Assembly (NCBI GenBank): GCA_946537305.1
Contig: CAMNFR010000001.1
Coordinates: forward strand, 60,583-124,582
Direction: 5' to 3'
Source: an uncultured Lachnospiraceae bacterium
GTDB taxonomy: Bacteria; Bacillota; Clostridia; Lachnospirales; Lachnospiraceae
Length of the DNA: 64,000 nucleotides
Part shown: positions 61,604 to 64,000 of the stretch, piece after piece
How positions within the stretch are numbered: position 1 is the stretch's first letter
How the letters are laid out: each line of letters starts with the position of its first letter
Made by a program: the position numbers and the translations under genes
Notes under the pieces: model-generated
The model's input: the letters and a program-made list of their open reading frames with translations, nothing else
Told to the model about the DNA's origin: nothing
The model's database searches: none

Positions 61604-62947
61604 ATGAAATTATGGGGCGGACGCTTCACCAAACAGACCGACGCACTGGCCTTTGCCTTTAACGAATCCCTCTCCTTTGACCAGCGGCTCTACCGGCAGG
61701 ACATCGCAGGCAGCATGGCGCATGTTCGCATGCTGGCAAAGCAGGGAATCCTGACCGAAGACGAGCGGGATCAAATTCTGGCGGGCCTTACCGGGATCAG
61801 GGACGACCTGGCTGCCGGAACGCTGACCTTTGACCCTCAGTATGAAGATATCCACAGTTGTGTGGAAGCCAACCTGATCGAGCGCATCGGCGATGTAGGG
61901 AAGAAACTGCATACCGGCCGCAGCCGCAACGACCAGGTCGCACTGGATATGAAGCTGTATATCCGGGCCGAAATCGAAGACATCTCCACCCGGCTGACAG
62001 AGCTGCGGGAGGTACTCGCGGATCTGATGGAGGAACACCGGGAGACCTACATGCCCGGCTTTACGCATTTGCAGAAGGCCCAGCCCACCACGCTGGCCCA
62101 TCATCTGGGTGCCTATTATGAAATGTTCGGCCGCGACCTCTCCCGTCTGGCGGATACTGCCAGGCGTCTGAATGAGTGCCCCCTGGGCGCCGGCGCGCTG
62201 GCAGGTACCACCTATCCTCTGGACCGGGATTACACGGCGCAGCTGCTGGGCTTTGATGCTGCCACCGCCAACAGCATGGATTCCGTGTCCGATCGTGACT
62301 ACCTGCTGGAGTTCCTTTCCGATCTTTCCATTATTATGATGCACCTCTCCCGTTTTTCGGAGGAGATCATCCTGTGGAATTCCAATGAATATCAGTTCAT
62401 CGAGCTGGATGACGCCTATTCCACCGGCAGCAGTATCATGCCGCAGAAGAAGAATCCTGACATCGCCGAGCTGGTGCGCGGCAAGACCGGCCGCGTGTAT
62501 GGCCATCTGATGCAGCTGCTGGTCACCATGAAGGGCCTGCCGCTGGCCTACAATAAGGACATGCAGGAGGATAAGGAAGGTGCATTTGATGCCATCGACA
62601 CCGTAAAGCCCAGCCTGACCCTGTTCACCGGAATGCTGGCCACCTGCCGCTTCCGCAAGGATGTGATGGCCAAGAGCGCCATGAACGGATTTACCAACGC
62701 CACCGACGCGGCGGACTACCTGGTAAACCGCGGCGTCCCCTTCCGGGATGCCCACGGCATCATCGGACAGCTGGTACTCACCTGCATCGAACGCGGCTGC
62801 TCTCTGGAAGAACTGCCGTTGGCGGAGTACAAGGCCATCTGCCCCGTCTTTGAAGAGGATATCTACGAGGCCATCTCCCTGGAAACCTGCGTGAAAAAGA
62901 GAATGACCAAGGGCGCGCCAGGGGCCATGATGCAGGCAGGCAATTAA
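61604..62947 (+). CDS. argH: Argininosuccinate lyase
   Basis: Last step of arginine synthesis, releasing fumarate, 447 aa. The family signature GSSIMPQKKNPD lies near residue 280; KLWGGRF at the N terminus, HTGRSRNDQVALD and TYMPGFTHLQKAQPTT are also diagnostic. GGAGG is 8 bp before the ATG at 61604 and only 2 bp before the in-frame ATG at 61598. It lies 19 bp after yfhO, so they are co-transcribed. argG is not beside it. Confidence 0.96.
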   Translation: MKLWGGRFTKQTDALAFAFNESLSFDQRLYRQDIAGSMAHVRMLAKQGILTEDERDQILAGLTGIRDDLAAGTLTFDPQYEDIHSCVEANLIERIGDVGKKLHTGRSRNDQVALDMKLYIRAEIEDISTRLTELREVLADLMEEHRETYMPGFTHLQKAQPTTLAHHLGAYYEMFGRDLSRLADTARRLNECPLGAGALAGTTYPLDRDYTAQLLGFDAATANSMDSVSDRDYLLEFLSDLSIIMMHLSRFSEEIILWNSNEYQFIELDDAYSTGSSIMPQKKNPDIAELVRGKTGRVYGHLMQLLVTMKGLPLAYNKDMQEDKEGAFDAIDTVKPSLTLFTGMLATCRFRKDVMAKSAMNGFTNATDAADYLVNRGVPFRDAHGIIGQLVLTCIERGCSLEELPLAEYKAICPVFEEDIYEAISLETCVKKRMTKGAPGAMMQAGN

Positions 62948-62998
62948 CAATACCCCTCTGCTGCTCTGCAGCAAACCATCCATAATCATTCCGTTACT

Positions 62999-63026
62999 AC
63001 GACCCGGTATTCCGGGTCGTTTTTTG
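62999..63026 (+). terminator. Terminator after argH
   Basis: ACGACCCGG (62999-63007), TATT loop, CCGGGTCGT (63012-63020), then TTTTTT. A perfect 9-bp stem with U-tract. Confidence 0.85.
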
Positions 63027-63066
63027 CTGATGCGGCGATATCCTTGTTGTATGATAAGATAACGAA

Positions 63067-63095
63067 TTGAGTCTCTCCAAAAATTAAACTATAAT
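63067..63095 (+). promoter_or_regulatory. Promoter of the metallo-beta-lactamase-fold gene
   Basis: TTGAGT (63067-63072), 17 bp, TATAAT (63090-63095), about 35 bp before the ATG. Confidence 0.75.
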
Positions 63096-63128
63096 TATTA
63101 TAACAGTAGCAATTACAAGGAGGAAGCT

Positions 63129-63992
63129 ATGAGCAAGACAATTACATTGGGAGTAGACAACCATAAGACTGAACTGGAATTCTGGCCGGTGGCGGAAGGA
63201 ATCTATGCCCTGCAGTGGCCCGGCTTTCTTCCAGGGCCCGGTCGTCTGCCGGGGTGGGGTTATGTGATCTCTTTTGTCGTAACCGGAAAGGACAAGGCAC
63301 TGCTGATCGACACCGGCTTCGGCAACGTGGATGTAAAGGCTTTTATCGAAGAGCACATTACCCGGCTGCCACTGATGGTAATTAACTCTCACATTCATCC
63401 GGATCATTCCGGCGGCAACGGACAGTTTGATGTCGTATATGTGGAGGAGCATGAAACAGACAGCGAGGAAGGGGTCTATTTCTATAAGATTCCGGGAATG
63501 CGTGCCGCCTGCGATGCGGTAGTAAACGGTGGCGAATACCGCTTTGCCTTCCTGAAAGACGGAGATGTAATCGACCTGGGAGACCGCAAACTGGATGTAA
63601 TCTGGATCCCCGGCCATACGCCCGGCGCCATCGCTCTCTTCGACCGCACAACGGGCGTCCTTCTGTCGGGCGACGCGATCTTAAAACGCGTTTTCTACGG
63701 CAGCGGCATTCCCTTCAGTCAGTATCGTGCGGCTTTGGTGAAAACAAAGAAATTCCCCATCCGGACCATCTGGAGCGCCCATTGGCCGGAACCGCTGCCT
63801 ACGGATTTCATTGATAAAATGATCTACCTGATCGACACCTTTGATCCGGAGAAGACAGAACCCGCCGGCTGGGACGAACCCGGCATGGAAAACGTAGACC
63901 TGCGCATGTTCTGCTACGGGAAAGACTTTGATGATCCGGAATTCGTGGCTGTCAGCTACAATACGGATCAGTTGGAGAAGATCATGCAGTGA
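63129..63992 (+). CDS. Metallo-beta-lactamase-fold hydrolase
   Basis: 287 aa. The metal motif HxHxDH is HIHPDH (H88, H90, D92, H93). Then come GHTPGAIALFD, with the next metal histidine, and LLSGDAILKR with the bridging Asp. SAHWPEPLP supplies the last position. Cytoplasmic; no signal peptide. The fold covers lactonases, glyoxalase II and others; no substrate can be assigned. AAGGAGG precedes the ATG. Monocistronic, ending 8 bp before the window edge. Confidence 0.88.
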   Translation: MSKTITLGVDNHKTELEFWPVAEGIYALQWPGFLPGPGRLPGWGYVISFVVTGKDKALLIDTGFGNVDVKAFIEEHITRLPLMVINSHIHPDHSGGNGQFDVVYVEEHETDSEEGVYFYKIPGMRAACDAVVNGGEYRFAFLKDGDVIDLGDRKLDVIWIPGHTPGAIALFDRTTGVLLSGDAILKRVFYGSGIPFSQYRAALVKTKKFPIRTIWSAHWPEPLPTDFIDKMIYLIDTFDPEKTEPAGWDEPGMENVDLRMFCYGKDFDDPEFVAVSYNTDQLEKIMQ

Positions 63993-64000
63993 TGGGGCGG

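Overview
The window reads as a chromosomal stretch of a fairly G+C-rich low-GC-lineage Firmicute, most likely a Clostridia member of the Lachnospiraceae type. Reasons: strong AGGAGG-type ribosome sites, TTGACA-17-TATAAT promoters, a mraZ-rsmH-ftsL-ftsI-mraY-murD-ftsW-ftsQ-ftsZ cluster, a GerW/DUF2953 pair of spore-former ancestry, DUF4364, DUF5685 and YfhO genes, Rex and RqcH. It is mostly housekeeping DNA. I see no phage, insertion sequence, rRNA operon or CRISPR array. The species assignment is inference; no marker gene allows a firm name.

Layout. 1-2.1 kb: topoisomerase III (cut by the window edge) and aspartate-semialdehyde dehydrogenase, both on the minus strand. 2.2-7.5 kb, plus strand: tRNA-Thr(CGU), a compact multi-hairpin element, an SNF2 helicase with an N-terminal helix-hairpin-helix, a DUF362 protein and DNA polymerase IV. 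7.6-17.3 kb, minus strand: an EF-G-like GTPase, an rRNA pseudouridine synthase, an MmeI-family DNA methyltransferase without the nuclease domain, YebC, alanine racemase, the NAD(P)H-hydrate repair enzyme and the redox repressor Rex. 17.4-27.6 kb, minus strand: the division and cell-wall cluster, driven by a promoter followed by a three-box MraZ operator. 27.8-30.2 kb: MntP and glutaminyl-tRNA synthetase.

30.4-32.4 kb, plus strand: a three-gene set of little-known proteins (membrane zinc ribbon, DUF5685, J-domain/TPR protein with a Cys-rich tail). 32.5-40.6 kb, minus strand: asnS, ysxC and the protein quality-control run tig-clpP-clpX-lon, then rpmB. 40.6-46.7 kb, minus strand: yicC-gmk-rpoZ-rimO-pgsA-hypothetical-DUF2953-gerW. 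46.7-48.5 kb: RqcH on the plus strand, from a promoter that overlaps the yicC promoter. 48.5-52.8 kb, minus strand: a phosphoesterase, a PrsW-type protease, a hydrolase and Rho with a long Arg-rich disordered insert. 53-58.5 kb: DUF4364 (plus), then NudC, an AEC transporter, purB, dapB and dapA (minus). 58.7-64 kb, plus strand: YfhO, argH and a metallo-beta-lactamase-fold protein.

Together the genes cover septum formation and peptidoglycan precursor supply (asd, dapA, dapB, alr, mraY, murD), translation and its quality control, proteolysis, and nucleotide and cofactor repair. The least explained items are the structured intergenic elements (2358-2540, 13027-13208, 32453-32510, 45701-45732), the nuclease-free MmeI-like methyltransferase, the 30.5-32.4 kb three-gene set, and the repetitive disordered or acidic extensions on Rho and the division transpeptidase. 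Where several starts were possible I chose the one with a properly spaced ribosome site.
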